From Gonocerus acuteangulatus (taxonomy: Eukaryota; Arthropoda; Insecta; Hemiptera; Coreidae), in the NCBI GenBank assembly GCA_946811695.1, contig OX328124.1:98566547-98630546 (forward strand): a stretch of DNA of 64,000 nt, written 5' to 3'. The translations under genes were made by a program, and so were the position numbers. Under the pieces are notes generated by a model. The model ran no database searches. It was not told where the DNA came from and saw only the letters and a list, made by a program, of their open reading frames with translations. Below, in pieces: positions 46,330 through 58,020 of the stretch (positions within the stretch are counted from its first letter, which is position 1; every line of letters starts with the position of its first letter).

Positions 46330-49300
46330 CGCTAAAGAATCGCACTGGCTAACTGGGCACGAAGACTTTTCAATAGTTATTTTGAAGCGATAAGGTTTTC
46401 AGTATTTAATGTGGTGCTTCATTAGACCACATTAAATGCGCAGATTCTTATTATAATAAACCATTGCTGAAGCGATTATTCATGTTGCACTAGTATAGAA
46501 TCTGAGTGCCTATAGAAAGGGTATTTTAAAGATAATTTCCCGTTGATTTCCTTCCTGTTGTGAAAATTCGTTCAATCACAGAATACATATTCACGATGAA
46601 TATTACTGAGTGAAATAAGATTAGTTTATAATCCTCACTGTTTTCATGGAGAAGCTTGACACTGGAGTCCATAAGGACAAGGGATGAACTAGCCTTGCAA
46701 AGATAATCCAGAGTAGTACTATACCAGCGAACCTCCGGTGTCAGGCCTGGATTTGTAAGGCTTTACTTAGCCGCTCTGAGAATTTGCTTGTCATCTACAG
46801 GACATCGTCTAAAATGTATTCAGCATGTTTAGTAATATTGTTTACCTGGGTTAACCGTTATTGATAGGCTCTTGGAGACCATAGGAATTTTATTTTAGTA
46901 AAGTTCCATTTAGAATCATCTGTTATCTTATTTGTTTGTTTGTTTAATTTTTTTAAGGGCAAACAACTACATATCGTATTTTATTTTGTATTCAAAACCA
47001 GCCAAGTTCAATGTAAATAGCTTCAAGATCAATGTAAATATGAATGCTACTTTTACATCTAAATATATTTTTCTATGGTTCGAGATCATTTGTACCTAAT
47101 CTATTGATCTTCCCGGAAAAAGAAAGTCATTCAGTATAAAGAAAATTAGAACTAGATATTATAAACTGATCGATGGTACACATTTCTAGCTTTCTATCTC
47201 CTCTATTTTCCAAATTATTTTTTTTTTTACATTTTTTATGGTGTTAGAACAGAAATTAAGGTTTTGCAAGAATCTTAATTAGTTCATGTTTAGAATTCTC
47301 TGCGGATTAAACATTTTTGTATTCAAATTGTAGCGAAACCTCCACTCCCGTAAGCCATCTTGTAAAATTTGTAAACGCATTCCTATAATATGACTCATCT
47401 GTTCCATTACTATGACAACCATCTTGGATTCTTTCAGAAAACGTGCAGTTTATATAATATGGAGTTGATTACAAGGATCAGCATGTGCAAGAGTTACGTC
47501 CAAAGCCACCTGGATTAGCAAATCTGCCAGGATTATCAGATTCTGGAATATAGCCCGTTCTGATCAACGGAATACTTCATTAGCACATTCTTCTGAGGCA
47601 CAGTGTCAATCGCTGTCCCATCTCTTCGGTCATTTGCATTGCCGTTTAATTAACAACACTTAAAAAACTTATTAATGTTTTGTTTTAGGGGCAGGAAAGG
47701 CTTTGAAAGGTCGGTCAGAGAATTTGAAAGGTCGATATCAACAATTTCCCGCTGTTATAACCTTGTCAAACGGTGGTTTAAAAGTTTTTAAGCTTACTAC
47801 CTCCCTTTTACAGAGCTTCCAAGGCTGTCCTGGTACTAAACGTGACAAAATCAGTTTTTATGGTATTAGGTCGAACAGAAGGGAGACTAAAAGGGAATAT
47901 TTACCTCAGAAGTTCGCAAATGCGCATTAGAACATTTTCATCAATCGGAACGCTTGCGTTGTATCTGCTCTCCTAGCTTTTCTGGGTGACTTGGCGTACA
48001 TGGGCAGACATAATTTAATAGATATTCAACAAAATACATTAAACCCAAAAAATCGATTGACGAGTCCACTAACTATTAAGTAATTAAACGTTATACAGCT
48101 TGGAAAAGGTATGTGTCATACATGTAGAATAAATGGGTTGATTACAAAAAACATTATTTTAAGGTTATTAGCTGGTTTCAGATTATCGCCAAGATGACAA
48201 AGCCAAGAATAAAGAGAGTAAAAAACGACTGTTTCTAAGGTAAAATAAGATTTAAATTGTACAAAGTAATTTTGGCTTAAGTGTTGATAACTTGATATAA
48301 TTGAAAAATAAGTAGGTTTTATTAATGTATGCTAATAGTTAATGTTTCTTCAAGTGTGAAAATAGCTAAATTGTCAAAACGTAACGTAAAAGAGGATATT
48401 TATGTTTTCAAAGGTTTGATCTTTTCATTGAAAAACATATTATAAGATAATATGGAGTGGATAATACTACGTGCACCCAATTTATTCTTCATTTTTCTCG
48501 AAAAGTGTTAACAATATTGCCTACAAGACGCAATGCAAATAATTCTGGTACGGATATTTTAAACATTTTTCCTCCCCATCTTGCGCTATTTTTTAGCTGA
48601 TGGAACTTCCTTAATTAAATAAATGCTTTCTTCTTCATGCCCCACATATTCTCATAAATTTTATTTTGGAAAACTTCAATTGGAATCGAATTTTTGCGAG
48701 AGTTGCTACAAGACTCTTCCATCACACTTTAAGCCAGTTATAAGCGAACAGAAGAAGTGTATGCTCTTCATACATTTGCAAATACGTATTTTTTCACACT
48801 ACCCTAATACTTACACCCTGCAGAAACCACCATCATCAAATGTGGTCATTTTTATCGTGTAATAAAATGTATTCACATTGCACCGATTAAATTGTATTTA
48901 AAAAAATAAATTACTAGGAGGAAACGACCTGAAAATAAGATAAGAGATAAAGTGGACTAGTCCCTGAGGACCTAGTCAGAAACAAAGCCCCAAGACCAAG
49001 TCCTCAAACAGGGTCTTGTCTTCTAATTAAAGAAAGTCTCCAGAGATGGCGAATCTATTTGGTCTGACCGAATCCCCTTTTCAAAAGACTGCTTTCCACT
49101 CAATCCTTACACTTTCCCGACTTTTATTCCCTACTTCGCACTTTCTTTACAGGTCTTCGCTTTTCTTACACCTTACTCATTCATACACTCTTCCCCGAAA
49201 GCAAATATATTCCCAACAGTGATTTCAAATTGAAAGCTCAGAAATTGTTTAACTTTCCAAGGACAACAATGAAAATATTTACTTTATAGCTTTAGTGGAT

Positions 49301-49330
49301 GTATTATCTACCTGAAAAATGATGAAACGT
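46330..49330. other. Non-coding stretch, nothing recognised
   Basis: AT-rich. The frames at 47703-47930 and 48623-48862 show no domain. A palindromic attaaatgtggt...accacattaaat lies near 46415-46437. No further element recognised. Confidence 0.35.
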
Positions 49331-49332
49331 TT

Positions 49333-49337
<5 letters not shown>

Positions 49338-49422
<85 letters not shown>
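49338..49422. repeat. (TA)n microsatellite
   Basis: About 85 bp of TA with one CA. It borders the dispersed repeat at 49440-49505 as it does elsewhere. Confidence 0.95.
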
Positions 49423-49425
<3 letters not shown>

Positions 49426-49784
49426 ACCTAGCCTGTGACTCTCCAAGACCTACCTGTGTGCCAAGTGTGGTCAAAATCGGTCAAATAGTGTGGATTTGTC
49501 TAAGGCTGAGACTTTTTTTATTTATACCATCTAAGTCTTTAAATATTAAAACTATACATCCGTACTATACTAAAATCTTACAACATAAAACTAAAGGAGT
49601 GTGAAATCCCTTAACTTGTTACCTTGTAAAATTCTGTAAACATAATTGATTATTCGTATAAACTGTATGCATTATTGTATTTTAATATATTCAGATATAT
49701 TGTAATATTGTATTTTCTTATAAATAGATGTATAATGAATTGCTAACTGATATGTATATAAATTTCCACATTGCCTACGAGGCT

Positions 49785-49905
49785 TCCCGGATCGAGACTT
49801 ACCCGTGTGCCAAGTTTGGTCAAACGGTGTGGATTTGTATAAGGAACAAACAGACAAACAAATAAACAGACATACACGTGATTTATATATATATATATAT
49901 AAATC
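49785..49905 (-). repeat. Dispersed repeat, copy with TA run
   Basis: ccgtgtgccaagtttggtca, ggtgtggatttgtataagg, aacaaacagacaaac, acacgtgatttatatatat: the same order as at 2383-2471 and inverted relative to 6484-6670. Confidence 0.75.
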
Positions 49906-50130
49906 ACGTGTATGATATAAATATATATCATATTATATGTCTGTTCCAAACATATAAATCCATGACGGCAACCAAATACTTGTTCTTGCCGCTAAATGGC
50001 CAATATTTTTGGTATTGTGGTTATTTAGTTAAAGTTAGTTTTATATTATTTTTTTTTTCAAGACTAGAAAATATTTTCCGCACTAATGCATATTGCTTTC
50101 CAATAATAATATCTTACCATTATAGATGAT

Positions 50131-50261
50131 TGTTATATATGTAAGATTTATAATCTCCCAGATGGAATAAAAAACATATGTTTTGTCTATGATGAAACCT
50201 ATTGTAATAAAGTGTTCGTTACAGTGAATGTTTAAATGTATAATTGTTCCCAAATATAACA
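50131..50261 (+). repeat. 5' LTR (131 bp)
   Basis: Starts tgttatatatg and ends aatataaca, with TG...CA ends. Base-for-base the same as 59710-59840. aataaa at about 50167 and 50207 could be polyadenylation signals. Confidence 0.97.
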
Positions 50262-50262
50262 T

Positions 50263-50272
50263 TGGCGACGAG
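50263..50272 (+). promoter_or_regulatory. Primer binding site, tRNA-Ser type
   Basis: tggcgacgag, one base after the LTR, complements the ...CTCGTCGCCA 3' end typical of animal tRNA-Ser(GCU). Minus-strand synthesis would start here. Confidence 0.8.
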
Positions 50273-50289
50273 TAAAAGGTGCGTGAACA

Positions 50290-50664
50290 ATGTCAGGCCA
50301 GGACAAACTCCAAGGTATGTTTTTTGTGGAATCCGGGGACTGTAATGTGTTCTTAGCGAAACTGGAAAATTATTTCATACGTGAAGAAATAAGTGAAGAG
50401 AAGAAACAGAAAGCCACGTTACTGACACTTATTTCAGACAATGCATACAAACTTTTGGAAAGTTTGTGTTTTCCGAATAAAATTAAAGATGTAAAGTTCA
50501 TAACCTTAAGTAACCTGCTAAAGAATCATTACTCATCTGCTAAGTCTTGCTATGCGAACCGGCATAAATTTTACAGTGCTCAACGATTGAAGGAGGAGTC
50601 TGCCAGGGAATGGTCTGTAAGGTTAAGAAGTCTTGCTGTTGATTGTAAGTTTGGTGAAGAAATT
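50290..50664 (+). pseudogene. gag: Gypsy gag, N-terminal part (interrupted by LINE)
   Basis: The ATG at 50290 lies 28 bp after the LTR end, within the usual short leader. It starts MSGQDKLQGM. The remainder is the helix-rich capsid region of Mag-like Gag with AREWSVRLRSLAV, the spot resembling the retrotransposon-gag domain. The frame runs to ggtgaagaaatt (50653-50664), the left copy of the LINE duplication, and then reads into LINE DNA for six codons to TGA. The rest of Gag resumes at 55884 in the same frame. Confidence 0.92.
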
Positions 50665-50921
50665 TTATTGTTTATTTATTGATTTCAAGAGCTCGCGAAC
50701 TTAGCGACTTGCTCTTTTTTAATGTTAGCGGTAGAATCTACTCTCATAATTGTAAATGAAGAAATTCAAACATTCAGGGTTTTGTGGAAATTTAGATAGC
50801 TCTTGCTTGAAAGTTTAAAAAGTTGTTATGCATCAAGTAATTCCTTTTTTTAAAGTTTCAGGACTGTGTCCATTACTACACTTCACGTTAAGTCATACAC
50901 CTTTTAATAAATTCTGTTGTG
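50665..50921 (-). other. LINE 3' UTR
   Basis: 257 bp from the ORF2 stop to the tail. It contains a GAGCTCGCGAAC block also present in the LINE relic at 45.45 kb, and AATAAA words near the tail that may serve as polyadenylation signals. Confidence 0.8.
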
Positions 50922-53900
50922 CTAAATTAAATTGTAAATATTTGAGTCTTTAAGGTGAGTGAGTATTGTGTTTAAGTGTGGACTGTTATCTGTCAAAAGT
51001 TCGTTCATGTCATGCGGTAGATTTAGTCTGTCTCGTTCTTTGCAATCAGTCAGTATGTGTTTTATAGTCAAGTTTGCGTTGCATATGGCGCAAACTGGTC
51101 TGTCTTGTCTTGTCATTAAATAGCGATGTGTCAGCAACGAATGTCCGATACGTAATCTTGTAAAGACTACCTCTTCTCTTCGGGTTGATCTGTTGCTTGA
51201 TGGCCAAACACTTACCGTTTTCTTAATTTCCTTTAATTTGTTGTTTTGTGTTTCAGCCCAAACTTTTTGCCATTCAAGGTGTAAATATGTTTTTATGTTT
51301 ACATGTAAGTCTTGTAGTGACAGTTCTTCTATGTCTATTGTACATTTTGCTGTTGTTTGTTTAGCGTATTTGTCGGCTTCTGTGTTTCCTGGGATATCCA
51401 TGTGTCCGGGTATCCACAGGAGAACCACTTTTATGCCGTAAGTTTGTAGGTCTTGTATTTGTTGAAAAATCTCTGTCATTAGTGAGTGTGTCTCATATAA
51501 TTTGGTGAGGGAGAGTAAAGAACTTAGTGAATCTGAACATATGATGATTGTCTTATTTGGAACTACAGTTATATTTCTTAAAGCCAAAAGTATCCCCTGT
51601 AGTTCTGCTGAAAAAACGGATGATTTTCTATTTAATTTAATGCCAAACTTAGAATTTTTTATTATAGCTGCTGATCCAGTGCCTTCTCTAGATTTTGAAC
51701 CGTCTGTAAATGCTAGTAGTGCATCTGGATACAACGAAAGAAGATAATTAAACTCATTTTTGTAAAATATTTTGGAAACAGGGTTTTTTTTATCGAATTT
51801 TGATAATTTTGTGTTAATTTCTAAGTTATTTATTCTCCACGGTAAGTAAGTCTGGTGGTGTCGTAAGTAGGTAGGAGTGGTTAGTAAATCTGTGTTCGCT
51901 GCGTAGTCAAATATTCTGATATTAAGTGGTCTCTGTCTTGTTCCCGTCTGATTGTACTTACCTGTAAATGGGTTATGTATTAATAGTTGTGTGTATGGTG
52001 TATTTAAAAAGTTAAGTTTTGTGAAAAATTTTAAACAAAATTCTTGACGCCTGTACTCCAATGGCGGCTCACTGGCTTCGACATACAAGCTGGCGCATGG
52101 GCTTGATCTGAATGCACCTGTCGCTATTCTGATTCCTGCGTTATGTATCGGGTCTAAAATTTGTAATGATCTTTTACTGGCAGATGAATAAGCTTGACAC
52201 CCATAATCCAGAAGTGACCTGGTGTATGTTCTATAGAAAGTGAGCATAGAGCATCTGTCAGCACCCCATTTTGTATTGCTAAGAATCCTCAATAGATTCA
52301 GTGACCTTTTGCATTTATTGAGGAGTTCTTTTAAGTGGGGGATCCAGGTCATACGCCGATCAAACACCAAACCAAGAAATTTAATTGTAATGACAACGGG
52401 AAGATAATAATTGTACAATTTCAGTCTTGGGTTGGGGAATGTTCTCTTACGTGTAAATAGTATACAGCTGGATTTTTCTTTAGAAATCTTAAACGCAGTT
52501 AAGGAACACCAATGTTCAAGTCGCTGTAATGTGTCTTGTAGTTGGTCCTGTGCTGTGTTTACGTCTTTGGATGCAATGTAGATGAGTATGTCATCAGCAT
52601 ATTGGCAATAGGATACTGTATTTGGGATGAAAGATCTGATCGAATCTACTGCTATGTTGAACAGGGTGGCGCTAAGAACTCCTCCCTGAGGCACTCCGTT
52701 TTCCTGTAGGAATTCATCTGATAGAGCTGACCCTATCCTCACTCGGAATCGTCTCTCACGTAGATAATTCTGTATGAATGACAAGATCGAACCTTGAATT
52801 CCCCAATTGCTCAACTGGTATATTATCAGCCTTCTCCATACCGTATCGTATGCTTTCTCTAAATCCAGAGACATTGCAAGTACCATATTCTTTTGGATGA
52901 ATGAATTTAAAATATCGTTTTCAAGCCTGCTAATGTGGTCTAATGTACTACGACCAGGACTGAATGCAGACTGAAAAGGCGAAAATAGATTTTCTCTTTC
53001 CAGGAGAAAAACCAATCGTTTATTTAGTATTTTCTCAAATATTTTCGATACACAATTGGTCAACGATACTGGGCGATAAATAGAGGGGAGGTTCCTATCT
53101 TTGCCATTCTTTAGAATTGGTACAATAATAGCCTGATTCCAGGAGTGAGGAAATGCTCCGTCTAGGAATATTCTATTGTATTCTTTTAGAAGAAGAGTAA
53201 GGCCCAAAGGTGGTAAGTTTTTTAACATTTCATAACTGACTTTGTCAGGTCCTGGAGATGTTAGTCTGGTGTTTCTGAGTACTAGGTTTAGTTCCTTGAG
53301 TGTGATCGGGTCGTTAATAGGGTTATTGTGATCAGTTTGTATAGGTATATCCGTTTCTTCAGTTTGTCTTTTTAGTTCAAGGAAATTTTTTAGGAAATTA
53401 TTGTCACTAGAAATTTGGGCAAAATGGTTTCCAAAAATGTTGCTGAGTTCCGTTGGTTCTGTTATAGTTCTACCGTTTAGTATGAGTCCTGTGATTGGCT
53501 GTCGGTACTTTTTGTGTTTTATTTTGTTAATATTGTTCCATATGACATTGGATGTTGTATGTCTGTTTATTGATGTCAGAAATTCTGTCCAGCATCGTTT
53601 TTTATTAGTCTTAATCACCCATTGAGCCTTTGCCTTCAATCTTTTATAGTTCTGGAGATTCGCATCAGATGGCTGCCTACGAAATAAACGAAGTGCTCTT
53701 TTCCGGTCGCTTACTGCCGTTTTACACTCTTCATTCCACCAAGGAACTGGCACTTTTTGGAAATTATTAATTTTTTTCGGAATACTGCAATCGGCTGCTT
53801 CAATTATGAGAGCAATTATTTCATCAATATTTCTAATTTCCTTAATAGCAAGTTTTTCCGTTAAACACAGACGAAACAAGTACCAGTCTGCTTTTTTGGT

Positions 53901-54584
53901 GTTGTAGGTTTGTTCAGTCTGGAATGGGATTGGTCGGGTCGTGGCAGTTATTGAGATGGGAAAATGATCGCTTGACAGCGTGTCATTGTGTACTTTCCAA
54001 TTGTAATGTGTATATATTGATGGTGAGCATATAGTAATGTCTATGTTTGACAGAGTACCAGTTCTGGGGCATAAGTGTGTTGGTGAGTCGTTGTTAAGTG
54101 TTATTAAGTCAAAATGTTCTAGTACTTGTTGTAGATGCTGCCCACGATTGTTCGTAAATGGGGAATTCCACATGTCGCTCATTGCGTTCGCGTCAGTAAG
54201 TATGAGTACAGGTGGAGTAAGTTGATTAAGTAAGTCCTGTAGGGCATGTACGTCTATCGGTTGACTCGGTGGAAGATAGAGTGAACAGACTGTAATCCGG
54301 TTTGGTAGAAGAACTGAGACCGCCACAGCCTGTAACGTAGTCAGTAATCGGACGGGTTCACTATAAATGTTATCTCTAACAAGTATAGCGACCCCGCCAC
54401 AAGCTCTTCCTCCCAAACAGTAATCATTCCTATATACCGAATTGCCATGAACATTGACTTCCTTACCTGGGATTAAGTGAGTTTCTTGTATTCCAGCTAT
54501 ACCAATTTGATTTTCTCATAACAGGTACTTCAGATCATCCACATGTGTTTTTAAGCCGTTTATATTCCATTGAAGGAAAGACAT
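50922..54584 (-). pseudogene. LINE ORF2: AP endonuclease, reverse transcriptase, RNase H (one stop)
   Basis: The ATG at 54584 starts the normal N-terminus (MSFLQWNINGL, the endonuclease start with WNINGL). Codon 23 is TGA at 54518-54516, the only lesion. After it 1197 codons stay open to TAA at 50922. The full length of about 1220 residues is normal for Jockey. In that numbering: QETHL near 36-40, LTDANA about 129-134 and SDHFP about 205-209 (endonuclease); LTSPGPDK about 441, SLDLEKAYD about 572, GVPQGG about 630, YADD 662-665 (RT catalysis); FTDGS about 959, CSDS about 1016, PGH...EAD about 1060-1070 (RNase H); a C-X2-C...H...C cluster near 1165-1180. Nicks target DNA and copies its own RNA in place. 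The stop could be a point mutation or an error. Confidence 0.95.
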
Positions 54585-54636
54585 AAATAATTTGTTTAGG
54601 TTAAAAACATGTATGATTTACCCGTGTAGTTACTTT

Positions 54637-55872
54637 TCATTGGACACGTTTTTTCCTTGCTGAACCCTGTCTACCGGCATTAATGTCTGAAGTGTTAGCT
54701 TCTTCATTCTTCGAAGTCAACGCTTTCGGACACCCAGGTTGTTGTTTTCTACTCTTGGTTGGAGTCTTGACCTTGTTGGTGTTCGGAACTGCCATTGCCT
54801 TTTTCGGAGCTTTCTCTTCGGCTGCTAAGGAGTTCTTGAGGAACGGGGGCTTTGAAGTATTGCTTTTGTTAGCATTTTCTAATTTCTCCAGTCTCCCCTC
54901 TATTTTCTCGATGAGCTGAAGAATTTTGGTGATGGCGTGTTCACTTACGCCTGATTTGGTCTTCTCAGCATATGTGTTCGAGCATTTTTCATTAAATCTC
55001 CTTTTGGCTTCAGAGTAACTTATTTTTTGAAGGACCATAACCTTCCTTATTTCGGATTCTTTCCTATATGAGGGGCACTTCTTGAAAAAATGAGATTCTT
55101 GGCATAAACAGCATTTTGTTTCTGAGCATTCTCCTTCGTGCTTCCCTTTGGAACACTTGGCACATCTTGCTTCCTTGTCACAAATATTCGCATGATGATT
55201 CAATGTGCAGCATCTATAGCACATTAGAGGTAAAGGGATGTACGGCCTTAAGTTCACTGATAGATACCCTATGTGTAGTTTCTCAGGCAATACAGGGGAT
55301 GCTAAAGTTGCTACAAATAGAGGCGAATGTTTTAGTCCTCTGCATGGTAGTCGTTTCAGCCCTATTACCTTTTGGTCCGACAGTTCAGCGATGATGTCAG
55401 AATCTGGAACCTCGGCAATGTCTCTGCAGTAGAACACCCCGCGTGAATTGTTTAGGTTTTCATGGGGTGTCACGATTACTGGAAGACCATTAAATTTCTT
55501 AGCATTTAGTAATTTGACAGATACTGAAGTTTGTGGAACGTCCACCAGAAGTAGTCCGTCTCTTTTCAATTTTTTAACGGGAATATTTTTTGAAAATGTA
55601 TTCAACCATTTATTAATTATAAAAGGATTAATTTGGTTGAAAGACGTACCTTTTTCTTGTATTTGTATGGTTAGATATCGTGGAGCAGATGCCTCTGCAT
55701 CGTGCTTGGTATTTGAGTCTGTGTACCACGGTTTCTTTTCATTTGTTGTCATCTCAGTAGAATTAGGAGACGAATTTTCATTGTAAACACCTTCCATAGT
55801 AGCTGTGATCGCTGATAATCGGTAATTATCGGAGACCAGTTTTTTAAGCTTGTTATAAGTTTTAGCGACCAT
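54637..55872 (-). CDS. LINE ORF1 protein (Gag-like, three zinc knuckles)
   Basis: 411 residues, RNA-binding nucleocapsid-like protein that coats the LINE transcript and helps target the particle to the nucleus. Residues about 65-210 fit the PRE_C2HC/RRM-like central region of Jockey ORF1 proteins. Three knuckles follow in the order C-X2-C-X4-H-X4-C (218-231), C-X2-C-X4-H-X3-C (237-249) and C-X2-C-X3-H-X4-C (about 255-266). The C-terminus is Lys/Ser-rich and low in hydrophobics. The frame is intact. The true start may be upstream, because the element begins only 11 bp before this ATG. The stop is 52 bp upstream of the ORF2 ATG, so ORF2 would need reinitiation or a similar mechanism. Confidence 0.9.
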   Translation of the reverse strand: MVAKTYNKLKKLVSDNYRLSAITATMEGVYNENSSPNSTEMTTNEKKPWYTDSNTKHDAEASAPRYLTIQIQEKGTSFNQINPFIINKWLNTFSKNIPVKKLKRDGLLLVDVPQTSVSVKLLNAKKFNGLPVIVTPHENLNNSRGVFYCRDIAEVPDSDIIAELSDQKVIGLKRLPCRGLKHSPLFVATLASPVLPEKLHIGYLSVNLRPYIPLPLMCYRCCTLNHHANICDKEARCAKCSKGKHEGECSETKCCLCQESHFFKKCPSYRKESEIRKVMVLQKISYSEAKRRFNEKCSNTYAEKTKSGVSEHAITKILQLIEKIEGRLEKLENANKSNTSKPPFLKNSLAAEEKAPKKAMAVPNTNKVKTPTKSRKQQPGCPKALTSKNEEANTSDINAGRQGSARKKRVQ

Positions 55873-55895
55873 ATGTTTTTCGAGGTGAAGAAATT

Positions 55896-57122
55896 AATAC
55901 TTTACTTAAGGACATTTTCGTTTCCGGTTATGGTCCAGGGCCAATTCAGGACAGACTTTTTGAGGAAGATCCTACTAATGTTTTATTAAATCTAGAGAAA
56001 TTACTTGAAATTGCAAGTGGAAAAGAAGCTGCTTCGATTGAGAAACAAACACGCCTCCCCATCAAACAAGAGCAGGATGAGATATTTTTTCAGAAAAATA
56101 TGCCGTTTACATCTGGCAAGAAAAATCCAGGTCAGTTTACTAATTATATTCGACAAAATAAGTATGATCCCTGCATCCACTGTGGCTGGTGTAATCATAA
56201 AAGTATAGATTGTCATTATAAGAGGTATATTTGCAATTTTTGCAAACAAAAGGGCCATTTGGCAGCAGTATGTCTTCAAAAGAAAGCCAGTAGGAATAAA
56301 TATCTTGCTGACAGACAAACAATCTCTGATTTGGATAATTGTAACCAACAGGATAATATTGTTTCATTAAACACATTTTTTTATCAACCTGCTGCTGAAA
56401 GTCCTAATGTGGATCCTTATAAGGTTACTCTTAGTGTTAAGGACATTAATCTTATTTTTGAAGTGGATACTGGTTCTTTACATAATGTATTAAGTTTTAG
56501 TCTGTACTGTAAGTATTTTCAAGATGTTCCTTTAAATAAGAACAATGTAGTTCTTGCAGACTATGTTGGACAGCTTATTCACCCTGTTGGAGAAATTGAC
56601 TTACCCGTTAAGCATTTGAATTCATGTAATAGTGTTACCTTTTTAGTTGTTAAAAAAGGTGGGCCACCCCTATTGGGTCGTAAAGGTATTAGCACATTAA
56701 ACATTCGGTTGGATAGTATTCATTATAATACTGGTAGCCTACACTCTACAGCTATAGAGTCGATTAGCACATCTAATGACATTAAGGACATTTTGTTGCA
56801 ATATAGAGATATATTTAGTCCAGGCATTGGTACTATCAGGAATGAAAAGGTTTCTTTAAATGTTAAATCAAATTGTATGCCAAAGTTTTACAAATGCCGA
56901 ACATTGCCCCTGGCACTTAAAGATAAGGTGGAATTGGAGATAGATCGGCTTGTGACAGAGGGTATTCTGGTGCCGGTGGAAAGTAGTGAATGGGCCACTC
57001 CAATAGTACCTATACTAAAACCAGATGGTTCTGTCCGCATTTGTGGAGATTTTAAAATTACCTTGAATCCTGTTCTAATTGGCACCGAATATCCGCTCCC
57101 ACGAATCGATCATATCTATGCC
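55896..57122 (+). pseudogene. Gypsy gag 3' part, protease and RT start
   Basis: Continues the frame of 50290-50664 immediately after the right LINE duplication. Two zinc knuckles at about 56170-56275 follow C-X2-C-X4-H-X4-C (CIHCGWCNH...C and CNFCKQKGHLAAVC). An aspartic protease with DTGS is near 56465 and the RT N-terminus with LPRIDH near 57098-57115. A single base beyond about 57122 shifts the reading frame. Gag and Pol are in one frame, so no programmed shift is needed between them in this element. Confidence 0.92.
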
Positions 57123-57123
57123 A

Positions 57124-58020
57124 GAGATAGGAAATGCTTCATTTTATTCTAAAATTGAATTGAAGGATGCATTCCAACAGTTCCTATTAGATGAAAACTC
57201 CAGGAAATTAGTTACTATAAATACCACTAAAGGTTTATTCATGTATACTCGTTTATGTTTTGGTATAACATCTGCACCAGCAGAGTTCCAGAAATATATG
57301 GATAAAAAACTTGATAAAATCAAAGGTGTTAAATGTTTATTAGATGATATTATTATTTCTGGAAATACAAAAAAAGTACATAATGAGAGATTAGCAATGG
57401 TTTTAAAAATTTTAAATGAAAATGGTCTAAAGGTAAAGCTTTCTAAATGTAAATTTGGTGTTCCCGAAGTAGAGTATCTAGGTCATATAATTAGTAGTAA
57501 AGGATTACAGCCAACAGAAAAACATGTTAAAGATATATTCAATGCCCCTCCACCCAAGAATGCCTCGATGCTCAAATCTTTCTTGGGTATGGTGACTTTC
57601 TATATAAAATACATTCCCCAATCTGGAAATTTGTTGAAACCCTTATATTCCCTTCTTAAGAAAGATTCCCTTTGGGATTGGACACCAGAATGCGAACAGT
57701 CGTTTTTAAAAATTAAGTACATATTAATTAATAAACCCGTTTTAGCACATTATGATCCCTCCCTACCTTTAAAGTTATGGGTAGACGCCTCTCCCTTAGC
57801 GGTTTCAGCTATATTAACTCATGTTTACCCAGATGGTTCAGAAAAACCACTAGCTTACCACTCTCGAGTGTTATCTGTTTCAGAGGCTCGATATCCACAA
57901 ATCGAACGTGAAGCCTTAGCTATATTAAATGGGGTCACACATTTTAAGGATTTCTTATTTGCAAAAAAATTTACCATTGTCACTGATTCAAAACCCTTAA
58001 TGTATATTTTTGGAAATAAA
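57124..58020 (+). pseudogene. pol: Gypsy reverse transcriptase and RNase H
   Basis: Open from the frameshift near 57123 to another at an A-run (58018-58024). RT has KIELKDAFQQF (first catalytic Asp), LCFGITSAPAEFQ and LLDDIIISG (catalytic Asp pair, with Leu-Leu instead of the more usual Tyr-Val). RNase H has LWVDAS, a Glu in EREALAIL and TDSKPL. An early-stop frame at 58050 follows if the shift is ignored. All catalytic acidic residues are kept. Confidence 0.93.

Larger units (their letters stand above)
50665..55883 (-). mobile_element. Jockey-like LINE, nearly complete, inserted in Gypsy gag
   Basis: The target duplication ggtgaagaaatt (12 bp) flanks it at 50653-50664 and 55884-55895. The two frames are in Jockey order: ORF1 with zinc knuckles, then ORF2 with endonuclease, RT and RNase H. 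The 3' UTR ends in an A-rich AATAAATAAACAATAAAA tail (on the plus strand just right of 50664). Only 11 bp precede the ORF1 ATG, so the 5' UTR with the internal promoter is probably truncated. The orientation is opposite to the host element. It inserted after the Gypsy copy. Confidence 0.95.

Noticed and set aside
51193..54225. Plus-strand frames of 62-82 codons
   Set aside because: They are antisense shadows of LINE ORF2, whose minus-strand motifs are unambiguous.
54683..55786. Plus-strand frames up to 112 codons
   Set aside because: Antisense to LINE ORF1.
56001..56376. Minus-strand frames of 78-115 codons
   Set aside because: Antisense to Gypsy gag zinc knuckles.
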